Shown piece by piece: positions 35,891-47,490 of a stretch of 64,000 nucleotides of DNA. Location: positions 47,113,438-47,177,437 of the forward strand of contig NC_073311.1 in the NCBI RefSeq assembly GCF_027595985.1. The letters run 5' to 3'. The first letter of the stretch is position 1. Each line of letters opens with the position of its first letter. This stretch comes from Sorex araneus. Lineage: Eukaryota; Chordata; Mammalia; Eulipotyphla; Soricidae. A program made the position numbers and the translations under genes. The notes under the pieces were generated by a model, which worked only from the letters and a program-made list of their open reading frames with translations, did not search any database and had not been told where the DNA came from.

Positions 35891-36851
35891 AAAGATCGAT
35901 ATTCCTCCGCCGAGATGTGATCCCGGGGGCCGCACGCATGTGCGGCCTCTCCGCAGCTGTCCAAGCGTGAATCCAGACCCAGCAAAACCTCTTTCGGTGT
36001 GAGCAACTCCTCGCAGAAAGTCTCCAGCCTGAGAACTAAGCCTCGGCCCCGTGCCCGCCCAGGAGGGGAAAGGTATTTCTCTCTCGCCTCTTTCTCTCCG
36101 GGGATGAAGGGCGCGGTGGCCGCCATATTAAGACGACCACAGATGGGGTTTTCAAGCCTGCAATTATCTAATATCTGGAAGAAATCTCCCTGGACTTCTT
36201 GGTAAAGTACAGAAATTCAAAACCGCGCAACCTTATTTGTCTTCACAGTAGGTCTGAATCTAGTGGGGTACTCCTAACAACAATAGTGAGGTTTGTGTTG
36301 AAATATTGAATGTAACCAAAGTAAACAGAATGTAAAATGAAACTTATCGGTTACAAGGTAGGGGGTGGGGGGGCGGGATGGGAGGTGTACTGTGTGGTTT
36401 TTTTTTTTTTTTGGTGGTGGTATATGGGCACTGGTGAAGGGATGGTTGTTTCAGCATTGTATAACTAAGACCTAAGCCCGAAAGCATTGTAATCTTCCAC
36501 ACGGTGATTTAATAAAATAAAATAAAATAAAAATTTTAAGTAACACTTTCCAACTAAAATGTTACAGTATGTTACAATAGTCAATATTTTAGAACTGTGA
36601 ATTATTCGAAGTAATATCCAAGTAGAGCAATTTAAAACTCTTATAAGATAAATATGGATCATGTAAATCTTACTATACAGATTTGTATAGTGACAGTATA
36701 ATATCCAAACTACAAGGAAAAATCAAATGGCATGAGGACCATCTGAATCCATCAGAAAGTGATCAAGAAAGCATGCGATGCTAAGACAAACAAAAAATGC
36801 AAAATAAAATTTTCTGATAGTTCTTAAAAAAAAAAAAAGATCAATATTCCT
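35891..36851 (+). mobile_element. L1-tailed non-autonomous retroelement with probable 3' transduction
   Basis: The body is 35907-36835 (929 bp), between 16-bp duplications AAAGATCGATATTCCT (35891-35906) and AAAGATCAATATTCCT (36836-36851). Three parts are visible. (1) A CpG-rich 5' module (35907 to about 36230) has no match elsewhere in the window. (2) An L1-like tail (about 36260-36535) includes ATTGAATGTAACCAAAGT, a G-rich tract, GGGCACTGGTGAAGGGATGG and AATAAAATAAAATAAAAT. (3) About 300 bp of unrelated sequence end in AATAAA (36803-36808) and poly(A) from 36826. Part 3 between tail and TSD looks like carried-over 3' flank. No ORF is intact. Confidence 0.78.
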
Positions 36852-36989
36852 AAGGGGTGAGCCTAAAGACTGTCCCTATTGAAGAAAACTGAAGAGACCC
36901 AACAATTATATTCAATACATAACCCTGCATTGAATTCAGGAGCAGAAAAGGGATGTTTGCTTCTTCTGCTGCTGTAAAGGATATTATTA

Positions 36990-37497
36990 GGGCAATTGAC
37001 ACAGTGTGAATTAAATGTCTGGGTTAGAAATGGCATTATAATTATGTAAATGACCTGGTTTCGATCACTTTGAATTTGATATCTCCCAAAGTGAGTGAAG
37101 CTGTCCCTTTGGGGGCACTGGAAAAAACTGGGGACATAGTGGTAGCCTCGGTGCAAATGGGAACATTTTCTGTTTGCTGATTTTAAGGAAGTATATTTCC
37201 AAGGATGGAGAAGAGGGGGTTGGGGGGCACTGAGTGACTTTCTTTTTTTAAGAGGGTGGTAAGCTAATAAACTTGGGATATTCTAAACAGATTTGACCTT
37301 GGTTCTTGGATCTCTGGGACTTCTCCTTAAACCTTTCAAGAAAAAAAAAAGAAATGAATGTGTAGACATTGAGAGAATGATGAAATAACAGTGGAAAGAT
37401 GTTCACTTGCAAGAAACCTGGACGGAAAATAGCCAGGAATCTTCATGCCATCCTGCAACTTTTCTTTAGATCTGGAATTCCTCTCAAAATAAAATTT
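36990..37497 (+). repeat. ancient interspersed repeat, family uncertain
   Basis: ATTAGGGCAATTGACACAGT, a TTCGATCACTTTG block, and at the far end CCTGCAACTTTTCTTTAG with CTCTCAAAATAAAATTTG resemble the 3' end of an old mammalian repeat (L1M-like). The middle is poorly matched. Confidence 0.35.
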
Positions 37498-38370
37498 GGT
37501 TGGCAGGGGAGAAAACACAAAGAATCATGATCTTCTCATGATCCCAGATTTACCCTGAGACCCAATACAAGAAACAGAGTAAGTTTGTGGCCTTCCGGAA
37601 GCATGGTGTCCGTCCAGAAGCTTCCTTGTGGGTGTTCATTCATGCAGAAGGTGGATTTTCTTTTCCAAGAGAGAAATAAAATTCCTGAAATGTCCTCTGG
37701 GAACTTTAAGTGAAAAGAGATCCTTTTTATTTTTAATAGGAAGGCTCTGTTCTCTTAACCAAGAGAAACTCAAAACTCTTCACCCCTTTCCCCACTCCTA
37801 AAAAATGTCCATGGTTACACTCATCATTTGACACCCACTCACAAAACCCTTTTTTGTCTGCCAGACTCTCGCAGGCTTCTAAGGAATGTGGTGAATTTAC
37901 TGTTGCTGAATGTGGCTCATTTGCGCAAAATTCCTCAACCTTTTTTTCCCCATCCTCACTGTCATCATCTGTGGCCTTTTCTCTCATAGGCCACTTGAAA
38001 CCAGAACACAGGAGTGAGGGGAGGTGGCACGTCTCTCAGTGGGTCAACAAGCTTTAATTTGGTGACCATCGACTGCATGCTTCCAACAGGGGTGGAGGGG
38101 AGGGGGGAATGAGTGTCCTCTGCCCTGGCAAAGGGCTTGCTCTGGAGGGGAGAATGGGAGAGACTAATCAGAGCTGGGGGAAGGGTACCAAAGAAGGGGT
38201 GCAGCACGGAAGGTGAGCATGTAGATGAGTCCACTTACTACCCGAGTCAAGGGAAATCTTTTACCTGAAGGGTTATCTGATGGTCCATCAGCGAGAGTAT
38301 GGTGAGGAGCAGGGAGGGAAAATAGCTTTCAGTCTTAAAACTAAGCACCCAGATTTTCTTTTCTTTTCTT
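37498..38370. other. unassigned DNA
   Basis: No exon or repeat is recognised. Confidence 0.45.
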
Positions 38371-38528
38371 ATTTTTTTTTTTGCATCACACCCGGCAATG
38401 CACAGGTGTTCCTCCTGGTTCATGCACTCAGGACTTACTCCTGGTGGTGCTTAGGGTGCTGGAAATAAAACCCGGGTCAGCCACGTGCAAGGCAAACTCC
38501 CTACCCATTGTGCTATCACTCCAGCCCC
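38371..38528 (-). mobile_element. SOR-like SINE, well preserved
   Basis: A T run, then CATCACACCCGGCAATGCAC, TTACTCCTGGTGGTGCTTAG, ACCCGGGTCAGCCACGTGCA, AGGCAAACTCCCTACCC and GTGCTATCACTCCAGCCCC. No clear TSD was found. Confidence 0.9.
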
Positions 38529-38639
38529 GCATCCACATTCTCTTAGAGCCCAGCCAAACAGCACAGTTAATGAGGATGGAATAGTGCCACCTCCATGGAA
38601 AATCTGAGAAAAAGAGCATGGAGGATGCTCAGAATTCAC

Positions 38640-39165
38640 ACATCGTGTTAGCAGGCAGCTGGCATCTGATTTCTGGGTATATCCAGAAGAATGGACCCAG
38701 GATCTCAAGGGAATTCACACACTCAAGTGCACTGCATCGTTGTTGACAATAGGACATGAAGTAGGGCTATGTGTCCACCAGCGGACAGATACACAACACG
38801 TGGCCGCTACATATACACAACAGGACACTCAGCTTTAAAATGGAAATAAATCTTGTCCCATGCAACCACATCTATGAACCTGGGGACACTCTTAACAGAA
38901 TATGCCAGTCACAAAAGGGCCACATGGAAGAAGACCTACTGGTGTTGGATTCCTAGAGACAGAAAGTAAAATGGTAGTCATCAGAGGTTGGGGAGAAGGG
39001 ATGGGAATCACAGTTTTATGGGGGACAGTTTCACTTTTATAAGACAAATGTTCTGGAGACCAACATCATCCTCATTGAGTAGACTTACCACTGCTGAAAA
39101 CAACCAGCATGACGTCATGTCAGGCTTTTGTCCTTTTTTTAAGCACAATAAAAATAAAACCACTA
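38640..39165 (+). mobile_element. old L1 (L1M-like), ORF2 end plus 3' UTR
   Basis: TTCTGGGTATATCCAGAAGA, GTTGTTGACAATAGGACATG, TATGTGTCCACCAGCGGACA, TAACAGAATATGCCAGTCAC, AATGGTAGTCATCAGAGGTT, GGGGAGAAGGGATGGGAATC, GTTCTGGAGACCAACATC, ending near AGCACAATAAAAATAAAACC. The ORF is broken. Confidence 0.75.
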
Positions 39166-39339
39166 ACCACTGAATTCTCATTTGAATCCATGCAATCCTT
39201 GTCAATCAAAGTTTGATGGGAACAGCAACACTATCCAGTGCCCTAATTGTCTCCTGTGTCCAACTGAGACATAAGAAAAGTGACTTCAGCTCTAACAGAT
39301 TAAGACAGATATAACTAGCTTATATGGAATTTAGTAAGG

Positions 39340-39547
39340 CCCTCAGTATTCTTTTTTTTTTTTTTGCTTTTTTTTGGGGGGTCACACCTGGCGATGCACA
39401 GGGGTCACTCCTGGCTCATGCACTCAGGAATCACCCCTGGCGGTGCTCAGGGAACCATATGGGATGCTGGGATTTGAACCTGGGTTGGCCGAGTGCAAGG
39501 CAAACGCCCTACCCGCTGTGCTATCACTCCAGCCCCACCCTCAGTAT
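39340..39547 (-). mobile_element. SOR-like SINE with TSD
   Basis: The body is 39350-39537, nearly full length, with a T run of about 16 (the poly(A) complement), GGTCACACCTGGCGATGCAC, GGAATCACCCCTGGCGGTGC, GGGATTTGAACCTGGG (B box antisense) and GCTATCACTCCAGCCCC. CCCTCAGTAT flanks it at 39340-39349 and 39538-39547. Confidence 0.93.
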
Positions 39548-39775
39548 CCTTAACCTTTCAAAACCTTCTCGACAGCTTGCTGTATCCCTAGTCTGTGAAT
39601 CCTTACATTACAGCTAGGCAAATAGCCCATAGGACAAATCCAGCCAGTGTCCTATTATAGCTAATAATCTTTTACAGGAACACTGCCCCCTCCTTTCATT
39701 TCCATACTCTCTGTCTCTGCCTTACCCTTACAAAGGAAGAGTCACTCTCATAGGGAACCGATGGCTCATAGCCCT

Positions 39776-39986
39776 AAAATGTTTATTAAGTTAAGGACCA
39801 AAGAGACATAGAATAGGAGTTAAGGTGCTTGTCTTGCACACAGCTCGCCCCAGTTCCAATCCTTACACTGTAAATGGCCCTCAAGCTTTGCCAGGAGAGA
39901 CCCCTGAGCACAGAGACCAAAGTAAGTCCTGAGCATGGTATGGTGTGGGCTAAACCACCCCCACAAAATAAAATGTTTACTAAGTT
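39776..39986 (+). mobile_element. SOR-like SINE with long TSD
   Basis: The body is 39793-39969. A 17-bp duplication with one mismatch is seen: AAAATGTTTATTAAGTT (39776-39792) against AAAATGTTTACTAAGTT (39970-39986). The body is diverged (CTTGTCTTGCACACAGCTCG, AGTTCCAATCCTTACACTG, GAGCACAGAGACCAAAGTAA). It faces the SINE that ends 255 bp upstream. Confidence 0.9.
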
Positions 39987-40114
39987 GGACAACCCTAAAC
40001 ACTACCCCTGTCTAGAAGAAGGATGCCAACCCTGCCAGAGATGATGTCCTGGCAAGAGTCCTCGGCTTTTCTGATTATGATTTGATATTAATCAACAATT
40101 TTGTTTTTCAGATA

Positions 40115-40610
40115 ACTGGGTCCCACGTAGTCTCATATCATTATACTAGAAGTTTGCTTAATCAAACATATCCAGACAGATATTTGGTGGGAAAACAGGG
40201 AGGTCTTTATTTACACCTGCTGGCCAGACCAGGGACCATAGCTAGGCAAAGCACCTGAAGCTATCGGCCAGGGATGAGGGGTTCGAGAGTACTCAACAGA
40301 GAGCAGCTGTGAGGCTTGTGATTTATCTAGCAAGAGTCAGATAGTACAGTCATTGACATCAAGTACAGAAAAGACGTTAGGGGTACAGTAAGCACATAAT
40401 AAGATAAGGAATTACAATCATAGTGACATCAGGGGAAGTTGGGCAAGGTCTTTTCCCTGAAATTAGGGGTCTTGTGGTTTTGCAGTTAACAGCGTATACA
40501 AGTTATGATTCACGCATTATAGTATCAAAACCTTCGTTTCTTGTCCAAATTAAAGCTTCTCTTTCATACCCAGACCTCACTCCCCTGCTCCCCTTAAGGC
40601 ACTCTCCAGC
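40115..40610 (-). mobile_element. candidate endogenous retrovirus solo LTR
   Basis: Read antisense, this stretch has LTR-like architecture: a promoter-like AGATAAATCACAAGCC segment, then about 100 bp later AATAAA (plus-strand TTTATT at 40206-40211) followed by GACCTCCCTGTTTTCCCACC. No internal retroviral sequence is seen nearby. Exact TG/CA ends and a TSD could not be fixed, so this remains a candidate. No coding capacity is present. Confidence 0.4.
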
Positions 40611-42242
40611 TAGAAAGCCTCTGTGAAGAGGGAGACCCGGGAAACTTTTCCCATTCCTTGCTCTGGCCCCTCTCTCACTTGCAAAAGTTGTTTCTGCTCT
40701 CCCAGGCAGGGCGGAGTAGGAATCACCTCAAGATTCAGTTCAGTTAGAGTGTATTCACTGTCCCCTGGCCAGTAGATCTTCTTACCGTCTAATTCTCTCG
40801 TGTCTCCCATCTTGTGGAGTGGCCAAGAGAACGAAGAGAACTCTGGGGGTCTGAAAATTCTCTGCACAGGGACCTTCCTTCTCTCCCCCTCTTCTCTCCT
40901 CACCTTCTCTGGAATGCCAACTGGAGTGTGGCTCAGGTCACAGCATGGTCTGGAGTTGTCCCTAACATGGGTGTCCACAACCAGGGAGAATTATGGGAAT
41001 CCTTTCTTCTTGCCTGGGGACATGTGACAGTGTCAAGAGACATTTTTGTTAGTCGCTCCTGAAGGTGATGTTGTGTCCAGAGGGTTGAAGAGCAGGATTG
41101 CTCTGAACATCCCTGAGGCATCCCTCCTGGAAGGATTGAATGGGCCAGGTGCCCCCTAGTATGGAGACAGAGGTGCCTGGGCCTGTGCTTCCCTGTATGT
41201 GGCAATGCAGGGACAGAGAGGGGACTGTGGGTCTGAGACTCAAAAACAGTAGTTAACTGTTGAGAAAAATGTGCCATCAGATACCCTTGGTTCTTGATGC
41301 ACAGAGCCCAGAGGAAGGAGACAGGATTAATCCTAGATGCTCGGCCATGTTGTCTACACCTGATGTCTTGGCTTCTGTCTCTGTGCCTTTTTCACTGTGC
41401 TGACCTGCCAACCTCCCCTCATGTACCCAAGACAGTGCTCCACCCCCAGGGCATCACTTTTACCTCTGAGACCCAGGGGCAGAAAAGGATGATTCCTCCT
41501 TCCCTCCTTTATCCTCAACTATAGCCACTTCCCAGCCCCCAGCCAACCCTCTCCTCTCTCCAAGCCAGCCATGCCTCACCTGCCAACTCCCCAAGAGCAG
41601 GAGGGGAGGACCTCATGTAGCATCTCCCCCATCGTGACTCATCCCTGGACTTATCAAACCCGGGACCTCCCCAATCATGACTCAACCCCGGGCTTATCAA
41701 ACCTGGGGCCAGGGGAATGGGAGGGTCATGAGAACCCTCCAATTTATAGCCAAGTCAGACAAACTGCATTGCCTGGGAATCCACACTTGTGTCTGGTGTC
41801 CGAAGGAAGGTCAGTCTTGTTGAACATTCGTCCCTTTTGCTGGGGGGGGGGGGGAGGCGATATGGCACTAACTCCATGTTTCTGTCTGGATGGCATCAGA
41901 TTGGAGCCACCCGCCTGCCTAACTGGTGTTGAAATGCTCACAGATAATCTGGAGACCAGCAAGTCTTTATCCGCAGATGAGAAACGAACCTGAGACGCTT
42001 CGCAGAGCGGAACCGTGATTTTAGGTTCCGATTTGTGGGCTTCTGCAGTCTGTGCTCCTCATCCATGGTAACGGTGCAGCACATCGCTCGGGGGCCCACT
42101 ATGTTTGTGGACATGTGCGTTACACCTGCCCCTGCACTGAGTCCACACCTGAAACCCCACCCCCATGTTGGCCAATGCACCCTGTAGTCGGAATCTTCTG
42201 GGGTATTTGGTAATGAGACATTTCCAGGTCCCTCCCTGAAAG
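40611..42242. other. unassigned DNA
   Basis: Two similar 18-bp words, TATCAAACCYGGGRCC, at about 41654 and 41696 form an imperfect local direct repeat. A G run lies at 41842-41854. No exon is recognised. Confidence 0.45.
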
Positions 42243-42312
42243 ATCTTGATTCAATATGTTTGGGTGGGGCGTGGGAATTGTTCTCTTTAACAAGGTCCTG
42301 ATAATCAGGCAA
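42243..42312. repeat. MER5-like hAT fragment
   Basis: TTGATTCAATATGTTTGGGT, GGGGCGTGGGAATTGTTC and TTTAACAAGGTCC match the well-known MER5/hAT-Charlie word order 'ctgattcagtaggtctggggtggggcctgagaattctgcatttctaacaag'. Confidence 0.55.
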
Positions 42313-43309
42313 GTTTAGCCAATATTGTGCTATGCTGTTTACCAGCCTTCTTATCCCACTGTATCTGCCTGCCCTAAATCCTGCCCTGCTGTGGCCCACT
42401 GCTGTCTGGGAACCTCACAGATTTCCCTGTAAAGGTTCTAAAAGAGCTGGCTATCGTCTTATGCAAGCTCTCCACTCTTGCCCAGTCGAATGTTCAGAAG
42501 AATTTTAATGAAAACAGCTCGGCGCGGTCAAAGCTAAATCCATCAATAGACTACACTCCCACTTCCTGCTCTTCCTCCTACATTCTCTCACTCAGCAGAT
42601 AGCCCACCAACCATCCACCCAGAGAGAGCACAGCCAGGAATCTCTGGCACATCCTTGCTATTTCCTGAACCCCATTCCTTAGTGATTTCTTCCTCCTACA
42701 TAATTCAGACCAGCCCCTCTTCTTTCCACCTAAATGAGATCCTGCTCCATCTTTCATGCAGACCAACAGACTGACAAGGCTCTCTGCCTTGTCTTCTGCC
42801 TGTCCCTGCCGCCCCATGGAGACAGAGTACACATCGCCCAAACAGTTGCGATTATATGCCCCAGTTCACACGCGTTTCTGTTGAAACTTGCTCCAAAGTA
42901 TTCCCCTTCTCCTGAATGTCGGTATACCTTTGTGACTCTCTCCACCAGCAGTCTGTGCAGAAGTGACATTGGATGACTCATAATCCTAGAAAGTGGACTC
43001 AGAGGCCACTTTCCCCACCAGAGCACGCACTCATTACATGCATGGCCCCGACCATGCCTTTGGATAAGTGGCTCACTGCCTGTGATGCTGAGCTGGCAGG
43101 AAACCCAAAACTAGCACGCACAGAAGGGTGGTGGAGTGCACCCCCAAAACCACCATCTGATCACCCCCCAGCATCTGCAAGCCTGCCTTCCCTAACTCCA
43201 GCCACCCTCTGGCTGCAGCATTAGGAGAGAGCCCAAAATGTAATGAACCAACCAAGTCCTCCTAAAATTTCAGATAACCCGACCCCAAGCATAAGACTTT
43301 ACAAAATAA
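42313..43309. other. unassigned DNA
   Basis: No repeat or exon is recognised. Confidence 0.45.
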
Positions 43310-43433
43310 CACTATATGGTTCCCCGTGCACTGCCATGATGAAGGTGTCATTTCTGAGCATAGAGTCAGGAATAACCCCTGAGAATTAGTTGTGACCCAA
43401 AGACCCCAGCACCTCACACACAAAAAAAAAAAA
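43310..43433 (+). mobile_element. 5'-truncated SOR-like SINE
   Basis: It starts within the body: CTATATGGTTCCCCGTGCACTGCC, CTGAGCATAGAGTCAGGAAT, TTAGTTGTGACCCAAAGACC, then an A run at 43422-43433. The tRNA-like head is missing or unrecognisable. Confidence 0.75.
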
Positions 43434-43539
43434 GTTGCTTGTGCAATGGACAAATGTCAAATCCCATGAGCCTGGACATTCTGAGAGAAATGTGGGGTAG
43501 GTTACCAGTGGCCAGGCACACCTGGATAAAGGGGTAGAG

Positions 43540-43700
43540 ACGGGCACTGGACAGATCTGGACTCCCATTCTGACCCCGTCACATACTACCTCTGCGGCTT
43601 TGGGCAGGTTTCTTAAGTGCTGTTAACCTGAATTGCCTCTTATGTAAAATCAAGGGGATGATAATATCTGTTTTGTTGAGGTGGGAAGGTTGATGGAAAG
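43540..43700 (+). repeat. MIR SINE
   Basis: CTGGACTCCCATTCTGACCC, CGGCTTTGGGCAGGTTTCTT, AATTGCCTCTTATGTAAAAT, GGGGATGATAATATCTG. A good match to the MIR core. Confidence 0.75.
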
Positions 43701-43794
43701 AATTCACATGAACCCTTCACCCCATCTGGGTGACATCATTATAGGTGACTGAGATTCACTGGGATCCAGAACACCCTTGTGGGCCCTTATGAAA

Positions 43795-44126
43795 TAGTCG
43801 TTTGTTTCCCCCAAGACACTCCCAGTTTGATGATATTTGAAGATAGGACTTTCAGGGGGGTGATTAGTTCGAAAAGATGTTAGAGTGGCTCCCCCATCCA
43901 AAATGATTAGTATCTTTGAAAGAGACACACCCCCAGAGCTCCCCACCTTTTGAGGACACAGAGAGAATGCAGATGGCAGATCGGCCAAGAAAAGGGCCCT
44001 GCCCATACACCCATCTCACCAGACTTTACTCCAGAACTTCCCAGCCTCAGATAGTGAGAAAATAAAATCTGCTGGGTATGCTGCTCAGACTGCACCATTT
44101 TGCGGCAGTAGCCAGAGTGGATTAAT
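43795..44126 (+). mobile_element. MST/MLT1-type solo LTR (ERVL-MaLR)
   Basis: Landmarks in order: TGATGATATTTGAAGATAGG, GTGATTAGTTCGAAAAG, GGCTCCCCCATCC, GATTAGTATCTTTGAAAGAG, TTTGAGGACACAGAGAGAAT, GATGGCAGATCGGCCAAG, GGGCCCTGC, GAACTTCCCAGCCTCAGATA, GTGAGAAAATAAAATCTGCT. Better preserved than the MLT1 copy at 1.1 kb. Confidence 0.8.
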
Positions 44127-46054
44127 CCACTTCCCTGCAGTAAATGTGACTGACCAGCAGATCCTGTATGCCGTCCGTTTGCCAGCATCACATCTCCAGT
44201 GTTCTTAGGAATGCTTCAAAAGAATCAATGTCCAGGAACTTTTTCCATTGTGTAGGTCTCCACAGGATCCAAACCAATGCTTTTGAACCTAAATGAGTAC
44301 TGAAATGCATCAGTAGTCCGCTCAAACATTGGCACTCGGTAGCAGATTTCCTCTTCTCAATAGGGGACAACGTTCCAGGAACACTTGGAGCTGGATTCTA
44401 AGGGTCCTAATGAAGAAATGAACAAGTACACAGCACTCCCAGTGCTGGTTGGTTGCAAGCATCTTCGGAAGTGCAAGTTGCAAACAGACAGAGCACTTCT
44501 ATCCCTCCTCTGAGATGGCTGCAGAGCAACGGATAATGTGTCCTCCCAACACTCAGGAAACAATCGACGTCAAAAAGACCTATTTTCTCTAAGTTGGGCA
44601 GCACTTGTTTTTCCTGTAGTGAGCACAAAACTTGGGCTGCCCAGGATCCCTTCTGTGTGGAGATGCACTGCTCCCCTCCCCCCACTGCTAGCTGGACACT
44701 GTCAATCCACCACCACCACTGTGGCAATCAAGTCCAAATACAGAGATGGGTCTGTGGTCTAGGATGGCCAGTCAGAATACAGCAAAAGAGATGATCTGAG
44801 TAATCAGTCTCCACGGAGACTCTCCTGCAAAAAAATCATCTGGGAAAATAACTTACTGCTCTGGGAGTTCTAAAACAAATGTCAAGTCCGAACTTTGAAC
44901 AGTCCTCTTTCTCTACCACAGGGACTTAGCCCAGCAGAAAAAAAAATTCAATGAGGCCAATGCAGAGAAGGTAAAAGACTAAAGAGATGAAGAGAGTATG
45001 TTCTGGACCCTAGATGCAGTGCCACCTGTGGACCCTGATTTGGATTTCCCAGTCATGTAGGCTAACCAAGTTAATTTTTTCCTAATCATCTTTGACTTGG
45101 TCTTCATTTTCATGTCACTTCTATTTAAAAGGGTAATACTGCACTTCCCATGATATACAGTCTGGTGGCATGTTTTTTACTCCCTTGGGAGGTAATTCTT
45201 CTGCATTACCTCCCTACTCGAAAGTGACTCATCTCTCAGCTGCCGACTCTTCTGCCTGTCCATTTCTCAGCTGCCAAATGGCTGGGGTGGCAGCCCCTCC
45301 TGCCAACCTTTGCACAGCAGGTTTTCACATGCTGTAGTTTTCCAAGAAGAAGAAACCATAAAGGACACTCAGCTTAAGAGCCTGTCAGGTGCCTTTCTCA
45401 ACCCGAAACTGCAGAGATCCGAGGGTCTGTGAATGAACTCTCGGTCATGTTTGCTCTGGAGAGCAGGGCACTTGGTCTAAATCTTGGCTTGTACTCAAGT
45501 TTCAGGAAGATTATAAATACATCTCTGGTATCCACTGAGGTCGAAGTGATGATAATTTTAATGGGGTGAGCCTGACATTGTCTCTGAGGAATATGATTTG
45601 AACAAATACCTGAAGCACGAAAAGAGGTAATATGGGAAGGATTGGTTGCAAAAGAGTTACATTCAGGAGGAAGAGATCCAGAGGTCAGGATAACTTGGGT
45701 TCATGTCTATGGAAGGGAAAGGAAACCAGTGTGACTGGAGTGACATGAGAAAGGATGAGTGTTGGCAGATAAAGTTGGAAAGAGGAAGAGTGAAGAAGGG
45801 GAGGGGTTGATTTGATCATGGAGGGGTTGATTGATCATGGCATGACACCTCACATGTGGGGGCCGGAAAATGGAGTTGGTTGGATAGTATCAGGAGGAAA
45901 GCACAGGCTCAGAAAGACCATGAGGTAGAGTGAACCTTTCTGTACAAAGGAGACAGAAATTTGACATTTAGAATTCTTTGCCCCAAATGATTCAGACCCA
46001 CTATCTGCTCTGACATCCTTCTGGAAGTGGTACTGTGGCCACAAAATTGCACTG
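44127..46054. other. unassigned DNA
   Basis: Includes a tiny tandem duplication at 45799-45840 (GAGGGGTTGAT ... GATCATGG, twice). No exon or dispersed repeat is recognised. Confidence 0.45.
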
Positions 46055-46240
46055 AGGGCCAGAAAATTAAAGTATAGAGGAGTATAGAGGCTAAAGTGCT
46101 TTCCTTGCACACAACCAACATGGGTTCCATCCCCTGCAATGCATATGATCCTGGAACACTGCTAGAACTGATCTACACATGTAGAGCTAAGAGGGAACCC
46201 TGAACAGGGCCGAGTGAACAAATGTGGCCCAAACTGATAC
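46055..46240 (+). mobile_element. SOR-like SINE
   Basis: GCTTTCCTTGCACACAACCA, ACATGGGTTCCATCCCCTGC, GGAACACTGCTAGAACTGAT and GTAGAGCTAAGAGGGAACCC. The head holds a short local duplication (AGTATAGAGG twice, 46071-46090). Confidence 0.78.
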
Positions 46241-46444
46241 CCCCATCTCCAAATCAAATTAGCACCAGAGTACCAGAGATTTTATATATATATAAAATAA
46301 AAAATATAACAAAATTCACAGATTTGATGACAAATTAAATTCTCACTCACATCGTGAAGGTTAGAAGTCATGTCTCTAACTAAAAGCCTGAGACTTTGCA
46401 GGGACTCAAAGAATGGTAGATGCCTGAAATGACAAGTGTAGAGG

Positions 46445-46590
46445 GAAAATAAATAACTACATTTATGAAGTTTTACAGAGGACCTACAGTATGCCAAACC
46501 CTGGACTGCGGGCTGCTGGATGCTCCTCAGGAGCATGATTTTGAGAGGGGGGAATTCGTGTTATCCCCATCTTCTCGTTGAATGTGACTG
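46445..46590 (-). repeat. MIR SINE, antisense
   Basis: AAATAACTACATTTATGAAG, GACCTACAGTATGCCAAACC, TTATCCCCATCTTCTCG. Gapped relative to the consensus. Confidence 0.5.
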
Positions 46591-47060
46591 CCAAATTTAG
46601 CAAATAAAAGCACAGGACACTTGATTAAGTCAAAATCTCCGACAAACATTAGTTTTCCAGTCTGAGTATGTTCCATGCAATATTTGAGACATGATATCGC
46701 TTTCAAAAACTAAAGGACATGGAAGCCATTGTGTCTTAAATTTGAAGTATATACTGGGAATCTTCACCTAACAAGTGAGAGTAATAAAGCAAAATCTCAG
46801 GGTTCTAAAAGGGAACTGAACAGGTCCATCATGCTGGAGGAAATCTGACCATTATTCTCGAAGACCTTACCAAGATTCTTATTCTTTGACCTGGAAATTA
46901 CACTGTGTATGACTTTCTGATATACTGGTTAATTCTTTAAGGATTTCTAAATCATCCCTAATTTTTTGCATAACAGGCTGTCCTTGCAAAACATCTGATT
47001 TCCCCAAAGCACATAAAAAAGAAATTCTACAGATGAATGTCCTTACAGTGGTCAGAGAAC
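46591..47060. other. unassigned DNA
   Basis: No repeat or exon is recognised. Confidence 0.45.
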
Positions 47061-47490
47061 TATTATGGATTGAATAATGTCCCCTCGCCCCCACAAATAA
47101 TTTTGCTGGAAGCCTAAAATTTGGGCCATCAGAATGTGCTAGTCTTTGGAAGAAGAGTTTTTACTAAGAAAACTGAGTTAAAACATTAGGATAAACTTTA
47201 ATACTCCACCCCCAAAACCTAACTATTGTCCTTATAAAAAGGGGAAACTTGGACCCTGGAAGAAACCACAAAAAAAAAAAAAAATGAAGTGTCTGAGAGG
47301 GAAAGTGACCATGTCCAAGGCAAGAAGAGAGGCTTCAAACAGACCCTTCCTGACAAGCTACAAGTAGTCCACTGAGCTGACTCCTCCCTTGTGTACTCTG
47401 GCCCCTACAATTATAAGACAGTCTAACTCAGTTCAGTCCTTCTATTTCTAGTATCTTGTTGGTGCCACCCAAGAAACTATGACAAGAACA
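47061..47490 (+). mobile_element. MLT1-type solo LTR (ERVL-MaLR)
   Basis: The start ATTATGGATTGAATAATGTC and end GTTGGTGCCACCCAAGAAACT match MaLR LTR ends. Between them lie GAAGCCTAAAATTTGGGCC, GTCCTTATAAAAAGGGGAAA and CACCCCCAAAACC. An A run (47272-47284) interrupts it. No internal region is present. Confidence 0.65.

Noticed and set aside
45799..45840. Tandem 20-bp duplication as a regulatory repeat
   Set aside because: Only two imperfect units and no further evidence of function.
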